Below, piece after piece: positions 9,011 through 18,506 of a stretch of 64,000 bases of DNA. The DNA comes from Pseudarthrobacter cellobiosi. GTDB taxonomy: Bacteria > Actinomycetota > Actinomycetes > Actinomycetales > Micrococcaceae. The translations under genes and the position numbers were made by a program. Under the pieces are notes generated by a model, which had not been told where the DNA came from, did not search any database, and saw only the letters and a program-made list of their open reading frames with translations. The stretch spans positions 372,001 to 436,000 of the forward strand of contig NZ_JAMXBJ010000050.1 of the NCBI RefSeq assembly GCF_023913755.1, in the 5' to 3' direction. Numbering within the stretch: the stretch's first letter is position 1; the number at the start of each line of letters is the position of its first letter.

Positions 9011-10584
9011 CAGGAATCAGCCATCTTGGCGTCGATCGCCCCGGACATGGTTTCCTTGGCTTCACGGGTGTGGGCCATGATGACCTGGCGTGCGCGTTCT
9101 TTATCACGGCGCTCGAACGCTTCCACGAGGTCCAGGTGGTCCTGTGTGACGCGCTCAAAGATCTCGGTCCCCTTCTCGAAAGTCGCCGCCATCTGGGCAT
9201 GGACATCGAGCCGGCGGTAGGACTCCAGGAGCATGGGGTTGTCGCAGATCAGGAAAAGGTACTCGTGTAAGGCCTCGTTGGTCTGCACGTATTCTTCAGG
9301 GTCTTGAACCGTGCCGGCGCCCACGGAGCGGGTGGTGGCCTCGGCACGCCGGCGGAACTGTTGAAGTTGTTCCTCGCTGAGGCGACCAAGCATCAGCTCG
9401 GTAACTGCGAGCTCAAGGCCCATGCGCGCTTCAAGGTGGGCGTAGCTGTCTTCCTTGCGAAACTCCAGCCGGCCGGTCTCCAGGGAGGAGATGGCCTGGG
9501 CGCGGCTGATCTTGTCGCCCTCAGCCTCGATCTGCTGTACGGGGGCCGGGGCACCCGTCTCGGCGTCACCGCCGGTGGTTTCCTTCGGGGCGAACCGCTC
9601 AAAGTAGAAGTTGGCCGGCTGGACATTCTCGACGTCCAACCACTTTGAGACTGCATTGACCATGGGGGGCGGGCCGCACAGGTAGACATCGACGTCGCCG
9701 TCGTTGAGGTGGGCGGGCTCGATAATCTGGGTCACGTAGCCGGTGTGCGGGGCCGAGGTGCCCGGATCGGAGGCGATGTAGTCCCAAGTGAAGTTTGGCA
9801 GTTTCGCTTCGAAGGCCCACAGCCAGTCGAGCCCGACGATGTCCGCTTCACGGGTGACACCGTAGATCAGGTGCACCGGCGTGGCAGGCGGGTTGTCGGA
9901 AAGTTTCGCCAGGATTGACAGGAGGGGGGCCAGGCCGGTGCCCCCTGCCAGCAGGAGCAAGGGTCGCTTCGGCTCGCGCAGGAAGAACGATCCGTAGGGT
10001 CCCGTGAATTCGATGGTGTCACCCACCGCCGCCCGGTCGCGCAGGTACTCGGACATCGCGCCCTGGGGGGTGATACGCACCATGAAGGATGCATCGTCCA
10101 CGCCGGGGCCGTTGCTGAAGGAGTACGAGCGCTCTGCGTCCGTTCCGGGGACCTTGATATTGACGTACTGGCCGGGCAGAAACGCCAGGGCCTCCCGGTC
10201 CTGCACGTCCAGCGTGAAGGAGATCGTGGATTCCGAGTGCTTGTTGAGCTCTTTGACGGTTGACGTGAACGTGGCGGCCGAGGTCTTCGCGGATTCCGAA
10301 GTTGCCGGGATCTGGATGGACAAGTCGGATTCCGGGACGGCCTGGCAGGTCAGCATGTAACCCTTCTCCAGCTCCTCCTCGGTCATGGCGTCGTCGATAA
10401 AGTCTCCCGGATCGAAGGAGCCGGAGTCGCAGAAGGCCTTGCAGGTGCCGCAGGCACCGTCCCGGCAGTCCGACGGGATGTTGATTCGCGCCTTGTAGGC
10501 GGCGTCCATGACGGTCTCGTAGTCGCCGACCTTGATGACCTTGGTGACGCCATCCTCGAAGCTGAGGGCTACCTGGTGGCCCAT
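9010..10584 (-). CDS. benC: benzoate dioxygenase reductase BenC with C-terminal FCD-like domain
   Basis: Residues 1-335 are a complete ferredoxin reductase: a plant-type [2Fe-2S] domain (Cys40, Cys45, Cys48, Cys80), an FAD domain (RSYSFSNGP near 152) and an NAD domain ending YLCGPPPMV (301-309). It passes electrons from NADH to BenAB. After a linker at about 335-375, residues 376-515 resemble the all-helical FCD effector domain of FadR/GntR regulators, with Asn436-x3-His440, His483 and His505 in the metal-ligand spacing. No DNA-binding domain is present. Proteobacterial BenC is about 338 residues and lacks this part. My recollection is that actinobacterial BenC proteins are often longer than 500 residues, so the fusion may be lineage-wide. 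Confidence 0.88.
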   Translation of the reverse strand: MGHQVALSFEDGVTKVIKVGDYETVMDAAYKARINIPSDCRDGACGTCKAFCDSGSFDPGDFIDDAMTEEELEKGYMLTCQAVPESDLSIQIPATSESAKTSAATFTSTVKELNKHSESTISFTLDVQDREALAFLPGQYVNIKVPGTDAERSYSFSNGPGVDDASFMVRITPQGAMSEYLRDRAAVGDTIEFTGPYGSFFLREPKRPLLLLAGGTGLAPLLSILAKLSDNPPATPVHLIYGVTREADIVGLDWLWAFEAKLPNFTWDYIASDPGTSAPHTGYVTQIIEPAHLNDGDVDVYLCGPPPMVNAVSKWLDVENVQPANFYFERFAPKETTGGDAETGAPAPVQQIEAEGDKISRAQAISSLETGRLEFRKEDSYAHLEARMGLELAVTELMLGRLSEEQLQQFRRRAEATTRSVGAGTVQDPEEYVQTNEALHEYLFLICDNPMLLESYRRLDVHAQMAATFEKGTEIFERVTQDHLDLVEAFERRDKERARQVIMAHTREAKETMSGAIDAKMADS

Positions 10585-10600
10585 AATTTCCTCCTGGCTG

Positions 10601-10702
10601 GGGTCGCGTCCCTGCGACCCGGAAAAGTTTTTGCGGTGTGCTCGATCGAGCGGTGCGGTAGGCAGGATCCCGGACTGTGCCCGCCGGAGCAGGCACAGTC
10701 CG
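10601..10702. repeat. three inverted repeats in the benB-benC gap
   Basis: The 125-bp gap holds GGGTCGC/GCGACCC (10601-10607, 10614-10620), the palindrome GCTCGATCGAGC (10640-10651) and a perfect 11-bp stem CGGACTGTGCC/GGCACAGTCCG (10671-10681, 10692-10702). None has a T-run. They could adjust the ratio of oxygenase to reductase by RNA processing or partial termination. Confidence 0.6.
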
Positions 10703-10709
10703 TGGGCCG

Positions 10710-11246
10710 TCAGACCATGTAGACGTCCACCACGTGGTGGATGTAGTCGTTCTTGAGAACGACTTTCTTTTTTAGGATCACCGGCTTTTCGCCTGAGAGA
10801 TCAATCGTGTAGAAACTGGTCCCGAAGTAGGTGTCAGTCGTGTTGTAGCGGAAGTACAGCGTGAACCAGTTGAAGCGGACCTTGACCTGGTCGCCGTCGT
10901 GCTCCATCACTTCAATGTCCGTGATGTTGTGCCCGGTGCGGGGCTCGGGCAGGGAGGTGGCCGAGGACCGGTCGGTCTTGATGCGGAATACGCGGTCCTC
11001 GATGCCGCCGCGGTTGTCATAGTAGATCAGAGAGATTTCGTTCTGGGGATCCGTGGTGAGGCGGTCATCAACGTCCCACGCCGGCATCCAGAATTCCGAG
11101 TCCGGGTGGTAGCACTCGAGCCACTCGTCGAACTGGCGGTCGTCCAGCAAGCGGGCTTCCTTGTACAGGAACGCGCGCACGCTCTCAAGGGTGGCGATCT
11201 CCTCAGCGGTCTTGAACGCCGTCACGGGGTTGAGCAGGTTGGCCAT
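10710..11246 (-). CDS. benB: benzoate 1,2-dioxygenase small subunit BenB
   Basis: This beta subunit of the ring-hydroxylating oxygenase supports the alpha subunit in the BenA3B3 hexamer. The sequence ESVRAFLYKEARLLDDRQFD and the SnoaL-like fold pattern, ending in the conserved VDVYMV region, identify it. The start at 11246 (MANLLNP) gives 178 residues and uses GAAAGAG upstream. A GTG four codons earlier would leave no room for a ribosome site. It lies 40 bp after benA. Confidence 0.92.
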   Translation of the reverse strand: MANLLNPVTAFKTAEEIATLESVRAFLYKEARLLDDRQFDEWLECYHPDSEFWMPAWDVDDRLTTDPQNEISLIYYDNRGGIEDRVFRIKTDRSSATSLPEPRTGHNITDIEVMEHDGDQVKVRFNWFTLYFRYNTTDTYFGTSFYTIDLSGEKPVILKKKVVLKNDYIHHVVDVYMV

Positions 11247-11286
11247 GGTGTTCAGCACTCTTTCTGTAATTTGGAAGTTGTCTTGG

Positions 11287-12669
11287 TCAGGCAGTGACGG
11301 GAACGGTTTCCTGGGCGGAGCGTTCCTCTTCCGTGAGAGCCTTGTCCATTACTTCCTTCCAGTACCCGTGCTGGATGGGGTACAGCCCCTCATCCTCGGT
11401 GCGCACACCGGACGCGATGACCCGGGTCATGCCGAGCGCTGTGGCCTGCTCGTCCGGGCCGGCGATCTCGTGGGTGGAACCACGGGTCATGTCGTTCCAG
11501 GGAGCGGCGGTGGCCCAGTACGTCTTGTTGCAGGAGCGGAACTCCTCCAGGTCATCGGGGGTGGCCATACCGGTCGCGTTGAAGAAGTCCTCGTACTGGC
11601 GGATACGCTTCGAACGGTTCTCCTGCGACTCGCCCTTTGGGGCGATGCAGTAGATGGTGACCTCCGTCTGGTCCGCGGAGATGGGACGAAAGTGGCGGAT
11701 CTGCGAGGAGAACTGGTCCATGATGTAGACGTTGGGGTACAGGCAGAGGTTGCGCGAGATGTTGATCATGAAGTTGGCCATCTCCTCGCCGTACTTCTCC
11801 ACGAGCTCGTCGCGGCGGTCCCATAGCGGACGGTCCTGCGGGTTAGTCCACTCCTGCCACAGCAAAAGGTGCCCGTGGTCGTAAGAATAGAAGCCGCCCT
11901 TGACTTTGCCCCACTTGCTGGCGTCCATGGCCTTGGTCGTGTTGGCGGAGTCGCCGGAGTTGCGTCGGGCGGTGGTTGCTGCGTAGTTCCAGTGCACGGC
12001 AGTGACGTGGTAGCCGTCAGCGCCGTTCTCCGCCTGGACTTTCCAGTTGCCGTCATAGGTGTAGGTCGAAGCGCCCCGCAGGACCTCAAGCCCTTCGGGT
12101 GACTGGTCCACGATGGAATCGATCACCTTGGTAGCGTCGCCCAGATGCTCCTCCAGCGGGAGGACGTCCGCGTTCAGGGAGCCGAACAGGAAGCCCCGGT
12201 AGGAATCGAAACGGGCAACCTTCGTGAGGTCGTGGGAGCCCTCCTTGTTGAAGGTCTCCGGGTATCCGGCATTGCGGGAGTCCTTGACCTTCAAAAGCTC
12301 GCCGGAGTTCTTGAAGGTCCAGCCGTGAAACGGGCAGGTGAAGGTGGTTCGGTTGTCGGTCTTGCGGCGACACAGCATCGCGCCACGGTGCGAGCAGGCG
12401 TTGACGATGCAGTTGAGCTTTTCATCCTTGTCCCGCGTGATAACGACGGGAGTGCGCCCGATGTAGGTGGTGAAGTAGTCGCCGACGTTGGGGACCTGGG
12501 ACTCGTGGGCGAGGTAAACCCAGTTGCCTTCGAAGAGGTGCTTCATCTCCAGCTCGAAGATTTCCTTGTCGGTGAAAATCTCGCGCTTGGCTCGGATGAC
12601 GCCGTTCTCTCGGTCATCGATCACGGCGTCAGCAAGGACTTCACGGACATGTGACAGGTTCTCGGTCAT
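11287..12669 (-). CDS. benA: benzoate 1,2-dioxygenase large subunit BenA
   Basis: The catalytic alpha subunit has 460 residues from the ATG at 12669, which has AAGGAG seven bases before it. The Rieske centre is Cys92-x-His94 and Cys112-x2-His115 (CSHRGAMLC ... CPFHGW). The mononuclear iron site includes Asp218, His221 and His226 in [16 protein letters not shown]. It adds both atoms of O2 to benzoate to give the cis-diol carboxylate. It heads benABCD. The 283-bp gap before it holds no clear copy of the 23-bp dyad. Confidence 0.95.
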   Translation of the reverse strand: MTENLSHVREVLADAVIDDRENGVIRAKREIFTDKEIFELEMKHLFEGNWVYLAHESQVPNVGDYFTTYIGRTPVVITRDKDEKLNCIVNACSHRGAMLCRRKTDNRTTFTCPFHGWTFKNSGELLKVKDSRNAGYPETFNKEGSHDLTKVARFDSYRGFLFGSLNADVLPLEEHLGDATKVIDSIVDQSPEGLEVLRGASTYTYDGNWKVQAENGADGYHVTAVHWNYAATTARRNSGDSANTTKAMDASKWGKVKGGFYSYDHGHLLLWQEWTNPQDRPLWDRRDELVEKYGEEMANFMINISRNLCLYPNVYIMDQFSSQIRHFRPISADQTEVTIYCIAPKGESQENRSKRIRQYEDFFNATGMATPDDLEEFRSCNKTYWATAAPWNDMTRGSTHEIAGPDEQATALGMTRVIASGVRTEDEGLYPIQHGYWKEVMDKALTEEERSAQETVPVTA

Positions 12670-12952
12670 GATGTGCTCCTTCTTTGGAGTGTGCGGGGGC
12701 CGGGGTGGGCGGTCCGGAGACCAGGCTCCAACCCAGGCGGCAAAGGGTATATAGCCATTCTTCACGCCGGTGGCCGCGCTCACATCAGGCAAACCCCTAG
12801 TCAGGACCAAGGGTCGTGCTAATTTCATCGTGGGACCCCTATGAGGGCTGATCAATAGCCTGCGGGTCCTAATCCAGCGCCGGCCGGGCAGAGCGCATAG
12901 ACCCGCGGCACCGGCAACGGCTGGCCCGCCCTCACCGCGTCGCGGGAAGGAC
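12670..12952. other. gap between catB and benA
   Basis: No gene is seen in these 283 bp. The minus strand holds a TATATA-containing stretch near 12753-12748 that could be a -10 box for benA, but no convincing -35 or 23-bp dyad accompanies it. A BenR site is possible but cannot be recognised without a known consensus. Confidence 0.4.
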
Positions 12953-14077
12953 TTAAACCGTGGAGCTCAGCGGAGGGGTGTCGAGCCGGTACCTGGCAAG
13001 TTTTTCAGGGTCGATGTCGATACCGATTCCCGGGACCTGCCGCGCCAGCAGCCTGCCGCCCACGATCACAAGTGGTTCGGCCAGGAGGTCATCGGTCATG
13101 TCCAGGAAGTTGGACAACTCGCCTGCCCGGCGCGTAGTGGACTTGTATGCGGCACCGAAGGTGACTGTGCAGAGGGTGCCGATCTGGCCGTCGATCTGAT
13201 TGCCCATCACCACTTCAGCGCCAAGGCCGTCGCATTCGAACAGAACGCGCTGGGAGTGGGAGAACCCGGTTCGCGCCGTCTTGATGCTGACCGCGTTCGC
13301 GGCTCCGTTGAGAAGTTCGCGGGTGACCTGGCCGGGGTTCGTGGCACTTTCATCTGCGACGAACGGGACGGGGCAGCGCTCCACGAGCCACTTGCGTCCG
13401 AGGACGTCGTCGGCCGGGCAAAGCTCTTCAGCGAGCGTAAGGTCCAGATCAGCCATCGCATTGAGGGCGCGCAGGGACTCGGACGGCGTCCACCCGCGGT
13501 TGCCGTCGATGTAGAGTTCGACGTCCGGGCCGAGCTCTTCCCGCAGGGCACGGCATACGTCCACGTCCAGGCTGAGAGGCATGCGGCCCACCTTTACCTT
13601 AAAGGTGGTGATTCCGTAGGTATCACGCATGCGCTCGGCCTCGGCCACCATTTTGGCAGGTTCGTCGAACCCGAGCATGTGGCTGACGCGCATGCCATCG
13701 GAGTAGCCGCCGAGCAGCGCCGTCACGGGCTGACCGAGTGTCTTGCCGATGACGTCCCAGATGGCCATGTCCACCGCGGACTTGGCGGTTGGATTGCCAA
13801 CGGTCCTGTCCATGACCGCATGCACCTGCTCACGGTCTAGAACGGACATCCCCAAGATCTGGGGCGCAAACAGGGTCTCGATCACCGCGACGATGGATTC
13901 CTGGGTTTCGCCGTAGGTGAAGGGCCTCGCCGGCGCCTCGGCATACCCCACAACCCCGTCGTCACTGCACACCCGGACCAGCACATGGCATGCCGTGTGC
14001 ACCTCGCCGCTGGCAAAGCGAAGGGGTTTGAGGTATGGGATAGCGAAGGGTATAGCTTCGATGGAAGTGATCTTCAC
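12953..14077 (-). CDS. catB: muconate cycloisomerase CatB
   Basis: This enolase-superfamily enzyme lactonises cis,cis-muconate to muconolactone. The 374 residues show the MLE-type catalytic pair Lys160-x-Lys162 (FKVKVG), the metal ligands Asp191, Glu217 and Asp242, and Lys266 opposite. The N-terminal capping domain [15 protein letters not shown] is typical. It is separated from catA and catC by the ben genes but shares the catA promoter design (14256-14323). Confidence 0.93.
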   Translation of the reverse strand: MKITSIEAIPFAIPYLKPLRFASGEVHTACHVLVRVCSDDGVVGYAEAPARPFTYGETQESIVAVIETLFAPQILGMSVLDREQVHAVMDRTVGNPTAKSAVDMAIWDVIGKTLGQPVTALLGGYSDGMRVSHMLGFDEPAKMVAEAERMRDTYGITTFKVKVGRMPLSLDVDVCRALREELGPDVELYIDGNRGWTPSESLRALNAMADLDLTLAEELCPADDVLGRKWLVERCPVPFVADESATNPGQVTRELLNGAANAVSIKTARTGFSHSQRVLFECDGLGAEVVMGNQIDGQIGTLCTVTFGAAYKSTTRRAGELSNFLDMTDDLLAEPLVIVGGRLLARQVPGIGIDIDPEKLARYRLDTPPLSSTV

Positions 14078-14255
14078 GGACGTTCTCCAAACTGGCTTAT
14101 CGCCATAAGCGCGGTCTAATTCAGTGGCGGCGGGGAATGCTTCCCCGAGCGGGATCTAGGGGTCGAGACCGCCCGGACAGAGGCCGGCTACTTCCGCACC
14201 TGACGCTGCTGGTTCTCCGCGGTCCCCGACGGCCGCACTCTTCGGTCAGTTCACA

Positions 14256-14323
14256 GCGTAGGCGCGATTTTATGAAGACACAAAGACCTAGATTGCCCTG
14301 ATTGATACGCATGGAATAACAAT
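14256..14323 (-). promoter_or_regulatory. catB promoter region with 23-bp dyad operator
   Basis: Positions 14301-14323 carry ATTGATA-N9-TAACAAT. TAAAAT on the minus strand (14272-14267) is the likely -10. The block aligns ungapped with 1575-1642. Changes at dyad positions 4/20 and 9/15 keep or mirror the symmetry, which argues that the palindrome is selected. Confidence 0.7.
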
Positions 14324-14515
14324 CGTGGTCAGCAGGCCCCATACGCCTCCCGGCGGGAAAATGTGGGCGCCACCACGGGCGTAGGCAGGCGTTCCCGCGG
14401 CGTGTATACGGGGATTCCGGGCCGCCATTGGCGCGGAACCGGACCGCCCGTTGCCAAGGCCGGGCATCCCGCCGGACCCCACAGGTATCCGGGCCCCAGT
14501 AGACTGGCTGCAGCC

Positions 14516-17500
14516 ATGACATTTCATATCTCCTACCCTGCTGAGCTGCCCGTTTCCGAGCGCCGCGAGGACCTGAAGGCTGCCATTGCAGCGAACCAGG
14601 TGACCATCATCGCCGGCGAGACCGGCTCCGGCAAGACCACCCAGATCCCCAAAATGTGCCTCGAGCTGGGCCTGGGCGACAACGGCCTGATCGGCCACAC
14701 CCAGCCGCGGCGGCTCGCAGCCCGCACGGTCGCTGAGCGCATCGCTGAGGAACTCGGTGTGGAAATCGGCCAGGAAGTCGGCTTCCAGGTGCGGTTTACC
14801 GGCGAAGTCAGCCGCGCCACCAAGGTCAAGCTCATGACCGACGGCATCCTGCTCGCAGAGATCCAACGCGACAAGCTGCTGCGCAAATACAACGCCATCA
14901 TTATTGACGAAGCACACGAGCGCAGCCTCAACATCGACTTCATCCTGGGCTACCTCAAGCGCATCCTGCCGCAGCGGCCGGACCTGAAAATCATCATCAC
15001 CTCGGCCACGATCGATCCGGAGCGATTCGCCAAGCACTTCGGGTCCGACGACGAGCCCTCCCCCATCATCGAGGTGTCCGGGCGCACGTTCCCGGTGGAG
15101 ATCCGGTACCGGCCGCTGTCCCAGCCAGCCGGCGGGGCCGACGAGGACGCCTCCGATGACGAACTCGAAGAGGACCGCGATCCGCTCGACGCCGTCTGCG
15201 ACGCCGTTGACGAACTCGCCACCGAGGCCTCCGGCGACATCCTCATCTTCTTCTCCGGTGAGCGCGAAATCCGCGATGCGGCAGAGGCACTCAACGCCAG
15301 GATCCAGTCCAACCGGCGCCTGGCCGGCACCGAGGTGCTCCCGCTGTTCGCCCGTCTGAGCCTGCAGGAACAGCACAAGGTGTTCCACCCCGGCAAAAAC
15401 CGCCGGATTGTGCTGGCCACCAACGTGGCCGAGACGTCCCTGACTGTCCCGGGCATCAAGTACGTCATCGACACCGGCACGGCCCGCATCTCCCGCTACT
15501 CGCACCGTACCAAGGTCCAGCGGCTGCCCATCGAGCGTGTGTCGCAGGCTTCGGCGAACCAGCGCTCGGGCCGGTGCGGCCGCGTGTCGGACGGTATCGC
15601 CATCCGGCTCTATTCGGAAGAGGACTTCGAGTCCCGGCCGCTGTTCACGGATCCGGAAATCCTGCGTACCAACCTGGCGGCAGTCATCCTGCAGATGACC
15701 GCCATGGGCGTTGCCCGTGGGCCCAAGGACGTGGAGAACTTCCCGTTCGTCGAGCCGCCAGACTCGCGGGCAATCAACGACGGCGTTACGCTCCTGCGCG
15801 AGCTCGGCGCCTTGAATGCCGTACGGCCAGGTGACGCCAAGAGCGGCGGACTGACCGCCGTCGGACAGCAGCTTGCCCAGCTGCCGGTGGATCCCCGCCT
15901 CGGCAGGATGATTGTGGAGGCCGGCAAGCGCGGCTGCGTCCGCGAGGTAATGATCCTGGCCGCGGCGCTGACCATCCAGGACCCGCGTGAGCGTCCCACG
16001 GACAAGCAGCAGCTCGCCGCCGAGAAGCATGCCCGCTTCCGCGATGAAAACTCGGACTTCACCGGCTTCCTGAACCTGTGGAACTACCTGCAGGAGAAAC
16101 AGCAGGAACTCTCGTCCACCCAGTTCCGCCGCCTGTGCCGGACCGAGTTCATCAACTACCTTCGGGTCAGGGAATGGCAGGATCTCTTCGCCCAGCTCCG
16201 CCAGATGGCCCGCCCGCTCGGGATCAGCCTGGACAACAAGCGCCTTGCCGATCCTGTGGGCAACCACGAGGGCATCCACATGAGCCTGCTGTCGGGCCTC
16301 CTCAGCCACATCGGCATCCTGGACGAGCGCAAGCGCGAATACGCCGGTGCCCGCGGCAGCCGGTTCGCAATCTTCCCCGGTTCGTCGCTCTTCAAGAAGT
16401 CCCCCACGTTTGTGATGGCTGCCGAACTCGTGGAGACGAGCCGCCTCTGGGCCAGGGTCGCAGCCAAGTTCGATCCCGTCTGGGCAGAACAGGTGGCGCC
16501 GGACCTCGTTAAGCGCAGCTACAGCGAGCCGCACTGGTCCACCAAAATGGGCGCGGTCATGGCGTACGAGAAGGTCACCCTGTACGGCGTGCCCATCATC
16601 CCGCAGCGCCGGGTCAACTACAGCCGAGTGGATCCTGTGCTGGCCCGCGAGCTGTTCATCCGGCACGCCCTGGTGGAAGGCGATTGGAAAACGCATCACA
16701 AGTTCTTCCACCGCAACCGCGCCCTGCTTCTGGAAGTCGAGGAGCTCGAGGCCAGGATGCGCCGCCGCGACCTGCTGGTGGACGACGAAACGCTGTTTGA
16801 GTTCTACGACGCCAGGATCGGCCCCGACGTTGTATCCGAACGGCACTTCGACAAATGGTGGAAGGAGGCCCGGCAGCAGAATCCGGACCTCCTCGACTAC
16901 GACAAGTCATTGCTGCTCAACAACGACGCCGATGACCTGGACGAGGCCGCTTATCCGAAGACCCTGTTGCACAAGGGCTTCGAGCTGCCACTCAGCTACG
17001 AGTTCCACCCGGTGGCGCCCGGGTCACCGCCCAACCCGTCCGACGGCGTCACGGCCGAAGTCCCGGTGCTCTTCCTGAACCAGCTCGATGATGCCGCCTT
17101 CCGCTGGCTGATCCCCGGCCAGCGTGCCGAGCTCGTGGCCGCGCTGATCAAGTCCCTGCCCAAGCAGGTCCGCAAGAACTTCGTCCCCGCCCCGGATGTG
17201 GCCCGGCAGGCCGTTATTGCCCTGGAATCGGACTTTGATCCGGCGCACGATGAGCTGGAAGCTTCACTGGAACTGGCCCTGCGCCGGATCCGCGGCCACG
17301 TCATCCCGCCCGGTTCCTGGAACTGGGATGCTGTGCCATCCCACCTGCGGGTGAGCTTCAAGGTTGTCGATACCCAGGGCAAGGTGCTGGATGAGGGGAA
17401 GGACCTCGCGGCCCTGCAGGAGCGGCTGGCCCCGGCAACACGCCGCGCCATCGCGGAATCCCTGGGGGCGACGCCGGTAACCACGGCTCCGCCGTCTCGG

Positions 17501-18457
17501 GGAAATTCGAAGTTACCCGGAAAGACCGGCGGGACTGTACCCGCGTCATCGGCAGGCGGAAATTCAGCCGGCAGCGGCACAGGCTTCCAGGAACAGACGG
17601 GCCTGACCGAGTGGTCCTTCGGCACCATGCAGCGTCAGGTCAGCAACACCGTCAAGGGCCACACAGTCACCGGCTATCCCGCCTTGGTGGATGAAGGAAC
17701 ATCTGTGGCGCTGCGCGTCTTCCAGACCTCGTCGGAGCAGCTCGAGGCCATGCGCGGCGGCGTGATCCGGCTCCTGGCCCTCAGGGTACCGGCGCCTGAC
17801 CGTTACGTCCTGGAGCATCTCAACAACACCGAAAAGCTGACGTTCAGCCAGAATCCGCACGGTTCGGTGTCAGCCCTTATTGCCGATTGTGCCCTGGCTG
17901 CCGTGGACAAACTGACCCCGGCGGAACTCCCGTGGGACCGGGGGTCCTTCGATGCCCTTTACGAACAGGTCCGGGCGGAACTGATCGATACCGTCTTCAG
18001 TGTGACGGCGGTGGTGGAGCGCGTCCTGGCCAGCACCCGGCGGATTGAGAAACAGCTGACGGGCACCACCAGCCTGGCGCTCATCAGCGCCCTGAACGAT
18101 GTCAGGAGCCAGCTTGAGCAGCTCGTGTTCCTGGGATTTGTGGCCCGCACGGGCTACAAGCAGCTGAGCCAGCTCCCCCGCTACCTTGCCGCCATCGAGA
18201 AACGCCTCGAAAAGCTCCCCGGCAACGTCCAGCGGGATGGCCTGAGCATGGCCGCGGTCCAGCGGCTGGAAGACGATTACGACGACGCCGTGTCGGCCCT
18301 GCTGCCCGGGCGTCGGGTGGGTGCCGAGCTGACCCAGGTCCGCTGGATGATCGAAGAGCTGCGGGTGAGCCTCTTCGCCGTCGAACTCGGAACGGCCTAT
18401 TCCGTCTCCGAAAAGCGGATCAGGGCTGTCCTTAACAAGGCGCTCGCGCCGGCCTAG
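14516..18457 (+). CDS. hrpA: ATP-dependent RNA helicase HrpA (DEAH box)
   Basis: The 1313-residue protein has the DEAH helicase core, with GETGSGKTTQIP (about 34-45), DEAHERS near 128 and SATID, followed by the ratchet/OB domains and the long HrpA-specific C-terminal region (DUF3418). Roles of the family are RNA remodelling and, in E. coli, rescue of collided ribosomes. The ATG at 14516 begins MTFHISYPAELPVSE. TAGACT at 14500-14505 lies only ten bases upstream, so the leader is at most a few bases. An upstream extension lacks family similarity. Confidence 0.92.
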   Translation: MTFHISYPAELPVSERREDLKAAIAANQVTIIAGETGSGKTTQIPKMCLELGLGDNGLIGHTQPRRLAARTVAERIAEELGVEIGQEVGFQVRFTGEVSRATKVKLMTDGILLAEIQRDKLLRKYNAIIIDEAHERSLNIDFILGYLKRILPQRPDLKIIITSATIDPERFAKHFGSDDEPSPIIEVSGRTFPVEIRYRPLSQPAGGADEDASDDELEEDRDPLDAVCDAVDELATEASGDILIFFSGEREIRDAAEALNARIQSNRRLAGTEVLPLFARLSLQEQHKVFHPGKNRRIVLATNVAETSLTVPGIKYVIDTGTARISRYSHRTKVQRLPIERVSQASANQRSGRCGRVSDGIAIRLYSEEDFESRPLFTDPEILRTNLAAVILQMTAMGVARGPKDVENFPFVEPPDSRAINDGVTLLRELGALNAVRPGDAKSGGLTAVGQQLAQLPVDPRLGRMIVEAGKRGCVREVMILAAALTIQDPRERPTDKQQLAAEKHARFRDENSDFTGFLNLWNYLQEKQQELSSTQFRRLCRTEFINYLRVREWQDLFAQLRQMARPLGISLDNKRLADPVGNHEGIHMSLLSGLLSHIGILDERKREYAGARGSRFAIFPGSSLFKKSPTFVMAAELVETSRLWARVAAKFDPVWAEQVAPDLVKRSYSEPHWSTKMGAVMAYEKVTLYGVPIIPQRRVNYSRVDPVLARELFIRHALVEGDWKTHHKFFHRNRALLLEVEELEARMRRRDLLVDDETLFEFYDARIGPDVVSERHFDKWWKEARQQNPDLLDYDKSLLLNNDADDLDEAAYPKTLLHKGFELPLSYEFHPVAPGSPPNPSDGVTAEVPVLFLNQLDDAAFRWLIPGQRAELVAALIKSLPKQVRKNFVPAPDVARQAVIALESDFDPAHDELEASLELALRRIRGHVIPPGSWNWDAVPSHLRVSFKVVDTQGKVLDEGKDLAALQERLAPATRRAIAESLGATPVTTAPPSRGNSKLPGKTGGTVPASSAGGNSAGSGTGFQEQTGLTEWSFGTMQRQVSNTVKGHTVTGYPALVDEGTSVALRVFQTSSEQLEAMRGGVIRLLALRVPAPDRYVLEHLNNTEKLTFSQNPHGSVSALIADCALAAVDKLTPAELPWDRGSFDALYEQVRAELIDTVFSVTAVVERVLASTRRIEKQLTGTTSLALISALNDVRSQLEQLVFLGFVARTGYKQLSQLPRYLAAIEKRLEKLPGNVQRDGLSMAAVQRLEDDYDDAVSALLPGRRVGAELTQVRWMIEELRVSLFAVELGTAYSVSEKRIRAVLNKALAPA

Positions 18458-18500
18458 GCCTGCCAGGCCAAGACCTGGAAGGGCCAAACCGGCGCGAGCG
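18441..18500. terminator. bidirectional hairpin between convergent hrpA and HIT genes
   Basis: CGCTCGCGCCGG (18441-18452) and CCGGCGCGAGCG (18489-18500) form a 12-bp stem with a loop holding further GGCC repeats. The left arm overlaps the end of hrpA. There is no strong T-run. Confidence 0.5.
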
Positions 18501-18506
18501 TCAGGC

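Noticed and set aside
7901-9220. A plus-strand open frame across benR, benD and benC
   Set aside because: It crosses three well-supported genes on the other strand and lacks any domain.
12824-12846. Possible 23-bp dyad upstream of benA (TTCATCG ... TATGAGG)
   Set aside because: Both halves have several mismatches and the register is shifted.
14288-16846. An open frame of about 850 codons on the minus strand opposite hrpA
   Set aside because: It mirrors the codon pattern of the real hrpA frame in high-GC DNA, has no ribosome site and no recognisable domain.
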